Origin: Talinum fruticosum
Taxonomy: Eukaryota > Streptophyta > Magnoliopsida > Caryophyllales > Talinaceae
Assembly: GCA_021018815.1 (NCBI GenBank)
Contig: JAITYX010000054.1
Location: 930,001-994,000 of the forward strand
DNA: 64,000 nucleotides
Direction of reading: 5' to 3'
Shown piece after piece: positions 23,066-33,222 of the stretch (position 1 is the stretch's first letter; each line of letters opens with the position of its first letter). Below the pieces are notes generated by a model. It was not told the DNA's origin, made no database searches, and saw only the letters and a list, made by a program, of their open reading frames with translations. The position numbers were made by a program, and so were the translations under genes.

Positions 23066-25977
23066 TGTAACAACCCGACCCTAAATCACATTATTTATTT
23101 TAAATCACATTATTTATTTTATTAATTACACTATTTATATAATTGAGCGCGTGCACTTTAATTCAATATTTTGTATTTACATTATCCTTATACATGTGTT
23201 ATGCGGCTAAGGCGACGAAGTAGCCCTAATAAAAATCTTATAATGAGATTTTAATTTGTGAACATCATTATTAAAACAAAATTAAAAGTAACAATAAAAG
23301 GAAACAAAATAAGTAAATAAATAAATAAACCAAAATAATCAAATAATCAAATCAGATTTTTGTAAGGAAAAATCCGGAGAAGGAAGTCTACGGAATGTTA
23401 GACGACTTAAAAATACATTTAGGCTCATCCTCTCTCTCCCGTGCTCCTTCGTTCTCCCCTTCCCTTGCCTCCTCTGCATCTCCCCTGCCCCTCCACACCC
23501 TTCTTCCCTGGTCGGGCCGGTTCCAGCGACCGGCCGCCGCCAACGCCGGGCGAAAGCCAACGCCGGCACCGGTCGGAGGCAGCCGGCACCCCTCCCTCAC
23601 GCTGCCGCTCTCGTCTCGCTCCCTCTCGCGCGCCTTCGCTCTTTCCCTAGCCTCCATCTGCGGCCTGCTCCCGGCCATCAGGCGCCACCAACGCCGGCCG
23701 AAGCCAACGCCGGCGTCGTCGGGAGATGCTCGACACCTCACTCGCTACCGCTCTCCTTCTCTCGCTATCGCTCGCGCACGGGCGGTTGCCACGCCTCCCG
23801 ACTGCGGCAACCCACTCTGCCGCCAACCACCACCCACAAGCAGCGGCGGCCGCTGGAGCCAGCCGCCGTCCCCGCCCGGCGGTCGCCGGGCAGCTACCAC
23901 GCACCACCGTCTCAAGTCTCTGCCGCTCCTTCTTGGCTTCCTCCTCCGTGAATTCGAAGGTAAAACTCTAAACCCTAAATTATCAATTTCATTATCTATT
24001 TGAGCAATTGTAGCTGTGAATTGAAGTATGATTAGAAATATATTTGTGGAGTGAATTCAAAGATTAAATTGGGAAAATTCAAATTGGTGTGAATAATCGA
24101 GTTGTGGCATCTCAATGGATTGGTTGTGTATTGTATGAATGAGAACGAATGTGATTCTCGTGGGGAGATTATGAATTAGTGAATGAGTTTGGGAGATGTT
24201 TATCATAGAATTGGGTAAATTGATGAATTTATTATATGTTGGAAATGGTTATATTGAACAAATGAATGAGAATGTGTATGTAGAGAGTGAAATTAAGCAA
24301 TGTGTAAGTGTAGACATGTGAGGGAGATTTGAACATTAAGCATACCTAATAGTGGTTGTGAATGTGAAATTTGTCGGGAAAACAATGCTTATGATCTTAA
24401 CATGGTGTATGCACGGGAATTGAACAATTTGGTGGAATTGCTACATTTTGAACAATCGTTATATTGAGCAAACAAAAGGAGAATGCGTGCGTAGAGGTTG
24501 AAATTCGGTAATGTGCAAGTGTACGGGCATGGAAAGTAATTGAGCATTAGGCATGCCTAATTGTGGTTGTGAATATGAAGTTTGTTGAGAGAGTAACGTT
24601 CATCACCTTAACATGGTATATGTATGAATTTTGGGCGATTCAGCAAAGTTGTGAAACCTTCCGATGGAAGGGCATTTGATGGATTAATTAATTATTTAAC
24701 TATGGGTTTTGAGTGCAGAGAAGGGAGAAGTGAGGAAGGAATTAAAAATAAGTGTTGTGTTTATATGTACACCATTTTCAATCCAAGTCAACTAGCAAAT
24801 CGAATAACACCAACATTATTGGGTATTTAGTTAGCCTAATCAACTTCTTTAATTAATATAAATTATATTCAATAAACGCAAGTAGAAAGCTGAGTAATAC
24901 AAACATTAGTTAATCAATTTTTATACGAATATAGGAAATGAAATAAATTGTTAAAGCTTATACAAACTCAAGCATTAAAACTCAAGAAAACATCATTAAC
25001 CCTAGAATTCTATTTTAAACGGAACCGAGGCCACTTCCGTTGCCGAATAGCCGGTGACTCAAATTTTTGCGAAAGGGGAGAAACAAATATTCTCAATTTA
25101 GGTACGTTCATTGCCTGTACCTTTCGAAAACTCACATGTTTCATCAAATCTCAACATTTCTCATATATATAACTAATAATGAATCATTTGCAAATCAAGT
25201 TTTGCCACCTAATTAAGTGGTCCCCGCCCAATTATCAATTACCAAGGGCTTAGGCCCGCCAATTATACCGCGCGCGCGTCAACTCGGGTTATCGATCGGC
25301 CGGGGGTGACACATGTTCAACGATCGTATCAATTATCAAGGGGTTCCACTTTCGGATAATAACGGCAAGCAAGTTTTACTTATATACTCTCCCCCGATTT
25401 TAAACTAAAATGAATTGAAATGCGCGCGCTCAATTAAAATATGTTTCAAAGTTGTTTTACGATGCAGGAATGTTCGTACTGAGTTTTGACTCACTCTTCA
25501 AAATATTTTACTTGTTTTTGTTTTAGGAAGAAGCAATGGTGAATAATCAACCATTTACTAAGTCCGACGAAGGCAAACCCTAGCCAGCCACGTGGCATTC
25601 GCAAATCGAAGGGACATAGACGCTCACGAGTGATTTTACCCTCAACTAAGGTTTAGGTATGACCTTGAGAATTACTATACGTTGTATATTATTCGTGGAT
25701 TAGACAAAAGTCTAGGTTGTATAAATATTATATTGCTAAACCCGTAAACCGTATTTTGGGATGACATAGCTACTTGGGTAATAAGTAGTTACTCCTAATA
25801 GCATTTTTGAAATATAACCGTAGATGCCCAAACCGTATTTCATTTTATTTCAATTATTTAGCCTTGTCCTATTTTTAGGACGGCGGTAACGCCTTCGATT
25901 GTTACCTTCCGCTGCGACCTTACGTAGCGAGTCCCTAATGAAGGGATTATTAAGTAATGGTGATTGGGGGCATTACA
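23066..25977. mobile_element. Solo LTR, chromovirus (Tekay/Del)-like, 2,912 bp
   Basis: Begins TGTAACAACCCGACCC and ends GGCATTACA, flanked by ACGGG on both sides (23061-23065 and 25978-25982). The flanking copia LTR is continuous across it. TGTAACA...ATTACA ends and the large size suit the LTRs of Tekay/Del chromoviruses. A GC-rich block at 23400-23950 is open in several frames. It encodes only Pro/Ser/Arg/Ala-rich low-complexity peptides and is more likely the transcribed leader than a gene. A stem-loop sits at 25866-25881. No internal coding region remains, so it arose by LTR-LTR recombination. Confidence 0.85.
25866..25881 (+). other. Stem-loop in the chromovirus-like LTR
   Basis: GTCCTA-TTTT-TAGGAC, a perfect 6-bp stem with a 4-base loop, followed by a G-rich segment. 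It is comparable to the hairpins amplified at 51566-52178. Confidence 0.6.
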
Positions 25978-26084
25978 ACGGGGAATGACTTGGAATCAAA
26001 ACCGTATAAGTGAGAAAGTCTTATACCCGATTCCCTTGATAGAACTCGAGAGAGGTGAGATGTAAAGTCCGAGTCTTCAATAAG

Positions 26085-26477
26085 TGATTAAAAGTTAAAT
26101 ACATTGAAAAATAAATCCAATTACCCAACAAGTAGCAACGAGGAACACAACAAGGATGATGTATGAAGAAGCTCGAAGGATTCCTGCCATGGCCTCTGCG
26201 ATTCCGCACTCCGGCTAGACTCTCTTTCCGACTCGGAGATGAAAAAGTCGAAGAATGTTGCAGCCGATGGACAACTAGGTTTTGAGTAGTTTCGCCAGGT
26301 GGGCGAACAAGAGGTATCGGAAGGTTATTTCGATATTCAAACAACCAACAACCTTGTGCATGTGTGGGCGGTTAAGGCTGGCAAGTCGGGTTCGAGTCGG
26401 ATTATGTTCGAATCACTAATAATCACTTGATTTTCAATTAATTTTGGTTTTAGGCCAGGCTTACTTGAAGCAATTGA
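26085..26477. other. Flank of copy 1
   Basis: Single-copy-looking DNA between two LTR elements. It contains the short minus-strand frame listed separately; nothing else is supported. Confidence 0.4.
26095..26190 (-). CDS. Small candidate membrane peptide (31 aa)
   Basis: The start codon sits in a favourable context, GAGGCCATGGCAG. The peptide is MAGILRASS followed by about 20 hydrophobic residues (VVFLVATCWVIGFIF) and a stop at 26095-26097, ten bases from the target site of copy 1. A longer frame overlaps it in another phase (26021-26344). It may be a last exon or a truncated host gene, or chance. I recognise no family. Confidence 0.25.
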   Translation of the reverse strand: MAGILRASSYIILVVFLVATCWVIGFIFQCI

Positions 26478-26970
26478 TGTTTGTTTTACCTTATTGTATA
26501 ACTACAAATTAAACCACTACTTAGACTTATAATAAACAATATAGCATAAGGAAACATGAATCGAATCAACAATGAAGATATAATAATATGTAAGTTTTAA
26601 TCTAATTAAATTTACTACTCTTAAAATCAAAGTAGAAAGTATAAATCAGAAAATTACTAACTAAAATAATAGAAAATATCCTAATAACTTATCCAAATAA
26701 TTTGGACAAAATATAATTAAGCAAAAAATACAAAATATTTTTGTATAATTTTCCAAAAAAATAGAAATTAAAAACAATAAAACAAAACAAAATCTAAAAC
26801 AGAAAAATAAATAAGTAATAAATTGCTCTAAAATAAATAAGAAAATAAATAATAAAATTAACCATAATATTTGCACTAATGTTTTAGAGCTAAATAAACC
26901 TTAAAAATATACAAACAAAATTAAAAACCTAATCTACAAATTTAATAAACTAAAAACCTACAGTAATGAA

Positions 26971-27940
26971 CACTACTAGAAAACTGCCAATTTGCGACGG
27001 AAATAGCGACGGAATATCGGCTAATAGCGACGGAACGATTCCGTCGCTAAAAGCAGTCGCTAAATTTCAGCGACGGATCAGCGACGGAAAAAGCTTCCGT
27101 AGGCGACCGAAAGCAGCGACGGAAAAATCATTCCGTAGGCGATCCGTCGCTAATTAGCGACGGATACTCTTCCGTAGCTGATGGAAATCAGCGACGGAAA
27201 GTCGTTCCGTCGCTAATTTAACGACGGAAATGGGGGTGTTTCGTCGCTGAATTCCGTCGCTGATTGGAAGTTTTCCGTCGCTGATTGGAAGTTTTCCGTC
27301 GCTGATCCGTCGTCTGTTCCGTCGTTGTTCCGTCAAAAATTCTGAATATTATTTTCTAATTTTTCGTTACCCTAGTACAAAAAATTGTGAATGGATATAC
27401 AAATCCAACATTCACATATGTGACACTTACATTTGGCATTTACATATGTCGGCCACAAATAATTCATCAAAGTTGGATATACAAATCCAACTTACATGTT
27501 CAACATCATGAACAACCATAACATGCTTAAAACAAATTCACAAGTTCAACACAATAAGCAAACAATAGCTCACAAGAAACCTTAAACACATCTAAACAGA
27601 TTCGCAAAGTGATGATCACCAATATATACAAAAGTTGACATATGAATTCATGGTCCTCACTCATCCTCATCCTCTTCCTCTTCCTCATCCTCATCCTCTT
27701 CCTCTTCCTCTTCCTCTTGTGGTTGTGCTTTGGTCGACGGTGAGATCCGGATGCTTGCTTGCGATTGCGAAATTCATTCATAGGTGCTATTGGCTTAGCG
27801 AAGCTGTCGACCTTTTCTTTAAGATGCCTATTTTGCAACTCAAGCATCCGAGCATGCTCAATCCATTGCTTGTAACTCGGAATTTAAAGTATGCACTCGT
27901 TGATCTCAATTCGAGTCATCTGCAGTATAAGGTTTCGGTG
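26971..27940 (-). mobile_element. CACTA transposon relic
   Basis: The left end CACTACTAGAAAACTGCC is a textbook CACTA terminus. It is followed to about 27335 by at least ten TCCGTCGCT / AGCGACGGA subterminal repeats in both orientations. The right boundary (ending TTTCGGTG) is inferred from where the interrupted LTR resumes; a proper right terminus is missing. Left flank is GAA. The element is non-autonomous. Confidence 0.75.
27620..27847 (-). pseudogene. CACTA second-ORF (TNPA-like) C-terminus remnant
   Basis: Minus strand: a LELQNRHLKEKV heptad-type segment, then a PMNEFRNRKQASGSHRRPK stretch, then the purine-rich repeat at 27660-27722. That repeat is read as Lys/Arg in the open frame but as Glu/Asp in the next frame. 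Coiled coil followed by an acidic tail close to the element end is typical of the DNA-binding protein of plant CACTA elements. It is a fragment only, probably frameshifted. Confidence 0.45.
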
Positions 27941-28817
27941 ATAAGAAATAAATATGAAAAAGTATCAAATAAATTTCAAAAACTTCAAAATTTAATCATA
28001 GAAAATTAAGGCTCTATCTAAACCCCGTCGACCTCCTTTATGGCTTCTCCCTTTTGGCAATCAACTAATCATCTCTCGCACTTAATTTCTTTGTTTCATA
28101 TGAGTAGATCCGAATAGTTGACGGCATCATTCCTTCTTCTTTTGGCGGATCTAGTTGGTTCATCTCACCTTTGACCTCCGACGCTTGCGACTCTTGCCTT
28201 TCTTTTTCCTTTTTTTTTTTTTGCTTCTATTCCTCCTCTACTCCATGAAAAAATCCAGAAAAATGATAATCGAATCGCATTCTAGTTAAGAGGATTGAAA
28301 TCGGATCGGATTTGGATCGGAGGTCTAGCTTCGTCGGATCAAATTTGGATCGACTTTCGATTCCGATTATTAATCAAATCAGATTTGAAGGTCCCTAGAT
28401 TCGACCAGAATCCTACCCATTGCTATCCCTACCCTCAGGTTACATGGTGGAACATGTAATAATAAATTCATTGATATGACGATAAGAGTCCTCATAAGGA
28501 ATACATGAAATTTAGGACACAAATTTAAAAATCCTAAGTTTAGTTTTAGTGGTTGTTCTAATGCGGGATATGAAATAGGCGAAGTTGTGTATCCAAGTTG
28601 GGTAAAATAATTTCACGTAAAGTAGTCATCTCATTAATTTCAGAACTTACGAAACAAAATTGGAATCACTTACTTGGCTTTCAACTTCGTCAAATGTTTG
28701 ATCCTTATTAAAATAAAAAAAGTAAAACAAGATACAAAAATAAACTACTAAAGTCAAAACAAAATAGTAAAAGTATTAATCTAAATTACATAAAAACTAA
28801 CAACTAATATTTTCTTT

Positions 28818-28834
28818 ACCCGACAACGATGCCA
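28818..28834 (-). promoter_or_regulatory. Degenerate primer binding site (tRNA-Asp type)
   Basis: Minus-strand TGGCATCGTTGTCGGGT differs at four positions from TGGCGCCGTTGCCGGGG, the complement of the plant tRNA-Asp 3' end commonly used by Athila/Tat-type elements. It lies five bases from the LTR. Confidence 0.7.
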
Positions 28835-28839
28835 AAATT

Positions 28840-29779
28840 TGTTAGCTTACCGTATTGTTACAAATTTACTACTTAGGCTTATAATAAACAATATGGCATT
28901 GGGAAGCAAAGATAGAATTCACGAGAAAGATATAATCATATGTAAGTTTTAATCTAATTAAATTTACTACTTTTAAAATTAAAATAGAAAATATAAATTA
29001 GAAAATTACTAAGTAAATAAATAGAAAAATATCGTAATAAATTAAACAAACAATTTGGATAGAATATAATTAATCCAAAAAATCAGAAATATTTTTGTAT
29101 AATTTTTCAGAAAATAAAATAGAAAACTAAAACACTAAAACAAAACAAAATCTAACACAAAAAATAAATAAGTAATAAACTTCCCTAAAATAAGTATGAA
29201 AATAAATAATAAAATTAACTAGCATATTTACTCTAATTTTCTAGACCTGAATAAACCCTAATAATATAAAATCAAAATTAAAAATATAATTTATGAATTT
29301 AATAAACTGAAACCTACAGTAATTAAATTGAAGAAATAAATTTGCAAACTTATCAAATAAATTTCAAAAATTTTGAAATTTAATCACAAAAAATTAATAC
29401 TCTATCTAAACCCTAGAAGCATATAAAACACAAAACTTACTAAAAGAAACTATTTTTAACCTTATTTCTAATAAATTGACTCAAAATAATAAAAACTGGC
29501 AAAACAATACTTTGAAAATTAAAATATAGAAAGATGGAAAATTACACCAATATAAAATTATTAAGGCTTACCCAAATACTAATCTTTTTGGGGTAAATAA
29601 ATGAAACTAACAATAAAAATTATATAATTGTAAATTAAATTGACTAACTAAAGAATCCACAAGAAATAAAATTTGTCGGGTCTTGGATTAGTAGTTTCTC
29701 CATTCCCATAAAAATTAATAATAATAAGAAAAATGTTATTAAAATTGATGAGAATGAAAAATATCATAAAATTTCAACT
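28840..29779 (-). repeat. 5' LTR of the tRNA-Asp-primed element
   Basis: About 940 bp, very AT-rich. The first 580 bp (plus-strand order) align with 26478-26970 plus 27941-28024. The outer terminus is AG instead of TG on the minus strand; the boundary is fixed by the ATTGA duplication. Confidence 0.6.
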
Positions 29780-29839
29780 ATTGACGAGTATAAGTAGCAA
29801 GTCGGAATGGGAGGAAAAACCTCATTTGACAAGAACTAT

Positions 29840-30485
29840 GAGCACAAAACGCGAATGGAGGAGAAGGGACCTCATCCACTAAAGAAGACGACACAATTAG
29901 TGTGACTAGTGAAATGAGTGGCATGAGTTTTGAAACTGCAAAACAAAGTGTGAATGGGAGCACTTGTTCATGCCGAAAGGTCATTGGTTATAAGACAAGA
30001 TTCATTAATGAGATGATTTATGAAGATGAGTTCAATTATATATCCATAGAGATCTCATATGAAATCACTAAAATCAACTGTAATAACATCTATATTCCGA
30101 GTAAACATATACTAAGAAGATTATAAGAAGTATGAATTTTGTGCATATATGATGCTAGTTGTTCTGTGTGCTTTGGAAAAATATCATTATTTTCATACTT
30201 CATGTGGAAGCAAGAAAAGAGTCCTTATTACAAGTAAGAATAGCAAACAATTATGTCATGAGCCACAATGAAATTATTGAAAAAATGCCTATAGAAATGG
30301 ATGGTGTCTAGTGCATAATACTAGTATTATGGACAATGAATCAACCATCCTATGATATGATAATTGGTAATAGTTTTCAAAGATTATATTCTCCATGCAT
30401 ACAAACCACAAGCCAGATTATATTCACCATAAATGGTCATTTGGTTTATATTGATAAGTTAAAGAAAGCTTATACTCATCAAACA
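29840..30485 (+). pseudogene. Endogenous pararetrovirus-like (Caulimoviridae) protease fragment
   Basis: Degenerate plus-strand coding sequence. 29902-30126 is one open segment with the character of the region before the protease. After it the signal continues in other frames with stops: a DASCSVC stretch at about 30150 where the protease Asp-Thr/Ser-Gly is expected, RIANNYV near 30240, and IIGNSFQRLYSPCIQT near 30360-30410. The last strings match the IANN...IIGNNF...LYSPFIQ pattern of caulimovirid aspartic proteases. The active-site triplet is altered (D-A-S) and at least three frame breaks are present. The fragment is cut at 30485 by the Sirevirus-like LTR; no reverse transcriptase part remains. 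This is an old, non-functional integrated copy. Confidence 0.6.
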
Positions 30486-31965
30486 TGAAGGTTTGCTCTT
30501 GGAGAGTTTAAGTCACCCTAGAGGGGTGAATAGGGTGATGAGGAAATTTTAACAAACATAGAAACTTTAAGCTTGAAAAGGATAAACAACTGAATCCGAG
30601 TCTAGATTGGACTCACAAAAGTATACACTCAAAAATACGTGGAAACCCTCCTGGGCCGAGAAAACCACGGATAGTGCTAATCCAAGCACCAAGTCAAATC
30701 CACTATTTTGAATCCTCAAAATACAACGGTCCGACTCAACCAAAATTGGTCCCTAAGACAATTCCTTACAATGTTTTCCTAGACTCGAAATTCCCTTATC
30801 CGATCTAGTACTTCCTAACTCGAGATAACCTTTACGGTTAGGGACAATTAAGCCGAGATAACCCTTATAGCTCGGTCAAGGGACCTTACTCGAAAGTAAG
30901 AAAAGTATGCAACCGATTGCAAGACTTTACAACTAAGAAAACTATTAAGTACAGACTTAGAGTTGTAAGAAGAAGATTGAATGAGTAATGTACTAAGAGA
31001 AATAGTTTCAGCAATGGATTCAACTCATCTTCAAGTCTTGTGAAATGACTTCTATTTATAGATGACCAAGCGAGTAACCGTTGTGTCTTGGTTCCGAATA
31101 GAAGTCTTTATCGACCATTGTAATGACTTTTCGAGTCACTCAAAAAGATCCGTTGGGATGTGAACATTGTGCAACGGCTCTTGGCTCCTAAAGGTGCTCT
31201 AGTCAACAAGTGATGTCTGCAAAGCAAGGTGGAAACCACTTGTTGAGCTTAGCGTTAAGAGTTTTCCAGTTTTGGAAACGAGCAACCTTGACACGGTGTC
31301 CGAGCCCTGTTCGAAGTAGATAAAACTTGTCCGCTAGTGATTGACGACTTGAAGCCGGCTACTTTTGTAATTAAAAAATGAGATAACCTCGTTTGGATAA
31401 CCTATAAAAGTAAACCACTTTGGTTCTCAAAGTATAAAGTACTTTGGTCCAAGATTAGGCACGAGATAATAATTTCATTAAGACAATGAAGTGCATAATT
31501 ATCTTAGGCCTAGAAGAGTGGAATTTTCCGAGTCTAATATTCAATATACTCAAATTCCATCGGAGTTAGTCCTAAGAAAGATCAAGTTAGAAAAAGTAAA
31601 ATTATCAGATTATTAAGACTTGATGCGGACAAATAATTCTCAAACAAACAAGCTGATTTAGAAAGAGGAATTAACACTATAATTCACTTTGCGTTGAAAT
31701 ATGCGGTTAGAACTCGAGAATAAAAGTGTTAGAGAAATTATTTGAACATGCGATAGGTCCGAGTCTTTGTCTCGGTGAGTCGAAACATCAATGCGGAAGA
31801 TATACAAGAATGTGTTTTCTAAGTCGATCGGGAATGAATGAAAACTTATACGGGAGTTTCTATATCACTCAAAATGACTTGTAATCAAAACTTCGGAGGG
31901 ATGAGGTTTGTACCGAGTCTTCATGTTGTACTCAAAATGGTTTAGATTTAGATTACGAGTGTTCA
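30486..31965 (-). repeat. 3' LTR of copy 2
   Basis: TGAAGGTTTGCTC to GTGTTCA on the plus strand, 1,480 bp, followed by the ATCTCCCCTTTTTGATGAAAG tract shared by all copies. A TATAAATA box is present near 31053-31062 on the minus strand. Confidence 0.9.
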
Positions 31966-32434
31966 ATCTCCCCTTTTTGATGAAAGACATTCCACACTTA
32001 GATAGAATCTTATTAGTGCAAAACATGAGTTTCCATTCTCGCTAAGTAGAACATATCGAGACTAAGATATAGTGAGTGAAATATTTCATACTTAGCAAAT
32101 GCAGTGCGAGATACTATCGAGTACTTATAACGATTATGCGGATAACACATTAGCAAAAAAAATATGAACAGATATATCGGAAGCGAAAAGAAATAAAATG
32201 AGAAATCGAACTCGAAAGAGTTAACTCGAAATGATTACTGCTCAAAGAAAGAAAATTCATTCATATATACATAAAGAAAATACAAAAAGAGGGTGAGCTC
32301 CCCTAAACATAACAACATCAATTTTCTTATTTTTCTCCCCCTTGCATTTCATCGAAATAAGGAAGAAAAAACATAAAAAAATACACTTGATGTAAGACAA
32401 AAAAAAAAAAAAAAACGAAACTAAAGAAAAGAAA
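31966..32434 (-). other. Non-coding segment between ORF3 and LTR, copy 2
   Basis: AT-rich, with an A-run at 32400-32415. No gene. It corresponds to 15035-15443 in copy 1 and 58725-59181 in copy 4. Confidence 0.6.
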
Positions 32435-33222
32435 TTAAGATGGGGGTGTTGGTGGTGCTGAGGTGAAGGAGCGAGCGGTGCGCGGCGGCTGGTAGGCTTG
32501 AGATGATGTTGAAGACCGTGGCGGTGGCAGCACAAGGATGTCGGGTAGTGGCTCGGTTATGGGTGGCTGACCTAGAGCCATATCATCCTCTAGCTCATCC
32601 TCCTGAAAAATAACGGAAGGAGGTGCTTCGATTTGACCATTATGGACTAACCAACGTCCGCAGGGTCTTCGACCCACTCGGACTGTCGTCCGAGCTGATC
32701 GGCTCCGGTTTAGGGACTATAGCACCTTGTCCCTCTATCCGAGCTGCTTCCTCCTTCTCCTTTTCTTCTTACTCCTTCTCCTTAGGCTGAGTTGTTTCAG
32801 CTGCAGCTTTTTCTTCTTCGAGTCTCAGTGAGGGGACTTGGCTGGGCTCGAGGACTTTTTAAATGTGTCCGAGCTTTCGGATCCTGCGCGACCTTAGATC
32901 TATGTTCTTGGAGGAGCTGAAGTTGCTCGTGTTGCTCCTTGATAAGTCCCTTTATCTCGATGAGCGGATACTTGGAGCTCCGGATTTGAGACCGAGCCGT
33001 CTTTTGGTTGATGACAAGACTCGAAGGACGTTTTTGAAAGAACGAGAGTGCCCCGAAATTCTTCGGTCATCGAGGAGAGTTTGTCTACCAAGACTGTAGA
33101 CAAAGCGGCAGATTGCTTTGCGAAGGGGGTTCGGAGGTGGATGCACCACCTGGTGGAGGAGGGAGAGATAGGGGAGTCCGAGTCCGAGTCCGAGTGGGAG
33201 GAGGTGAAGGGGGCTTCAACTT
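32435..33222 (-). pseudogene. ORF3 of copy 2, C-terminal part
   Basis: The stop is at 32435, after a Pro/Ser/Thr-rich tail (TEPLPDILVLPPPRSSTSS). Upstream on the minus strand are an acidic EDELEDDMALGQ segment, a Lys/Glu-rich helical stretch (about 32740-32900) and a LLQEHR-type coil. The N-terminal two thirds seen in copies 1 and 4 are absent, cut at 33222. It adds a fourth independent example of ORF3 in this position. Confidence 0.6.

Larger units (their letters stand above)
13483..26079 (-). mobile_element. Sirevirus-like copia element, copy 1 (with nested solo LTR)
   Basis: Flanked by ATAAG on both sides (13478-13482 and 26080-26084). In element orientation (minus strand) the order is 5' LTR 26079-21608, Met-type primer site, gag, a shortened pol, ORF3, polypurine tract and 3' LTR 15034-13483. 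The LTRs are about 1,552 and 1,555 bp once the 2,917-bp nested insertion is removed. Long LTRs, a conserved CACCCTATTCACCCCCTCTAG-type U5 region (seen as its complement) and an extra frame after pol point to the SIRE/Maximus group. The reading frames are interrupted and the protease to integrase core is deleted, so the element cannot act alone. Confidence 0.9.
21608..26079 (-). repeat. 5' LTR of copy 1, interrupted
   Basis: Plus-strand TGAAGGTTTTCTC at 21608 to GAGTCTTCA at 26079. Removing 23066-25977 and one ACGGG leaves about 1,555 bp that aligns throughout with 13483-15034. A TATAAATA box is at 22266-22273 on the minus strand. Differences between the two LTRs concentrate around CG sites. 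Confidence 0.9.
26478..29779 (-). mobile_element. Non-autonomous LTR element with tRNA-Asp-like primer site
   Basis: Two related AT-rich repeats in the same orientation (26478-28024 and 28840-29779) flank about 800 bp of non-coding interior. ATTGA occurs on both outer sides (26473-26477 and 29780-29784). On the minus strand the 28840-29779 repeat is the 5' LTR, ending CTAACA, followed within six bases by a primer site resembling tRNA-Asp. The interior has a poly-purine/poly-T patch (28205-28222) but no gag or pol. The other LTR is split by the CACTA relic 26971-27940 and lacks part of its far end. It resembles a short LARD/TRIM-like derivative of a gypsy element. Confidence 0.65.
30486..33222 (-). 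mobile_element. Sirevirus-like copia element, copy 2 (3' part only)
   Basis: LTR, polypurine tract and the C-terminal half of ORF3 are present. The element stops abruptly at about 33222, where the match to copies 1 and 4 ends. Gag, pol and the other LTR are missing in the window. The left flank is AAACA, inside the pararetrovirus-like fragment. Confidence 0.85.

Noticed and set aside
23395..24003. 202-residue open frame, Pro/Ser/Ala/Arg-rich, as a possible gene
   Set aside because: It lies in the GC-rich block of a solo LTR, is open in several frames at once and has no domain; it is better explained as LTR leader sequence.
26971..27340. Dense TCCGTCGCT repeats considered as a CRISPR-like array
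   Set aside because: Repeats are short, in both orientations and irregularly spaced, and start at a CACTACTAGAAAA terminus, which identifies CACTA subterminal repeats in plant DNA.
27660..27722. TCCTCATCCTCTTCC run as an ordinary microsatellite
   Set aside because: It lies at the expected acidic C-terminus of a CACTA second ORF, so it is interpreted as coding-derived.
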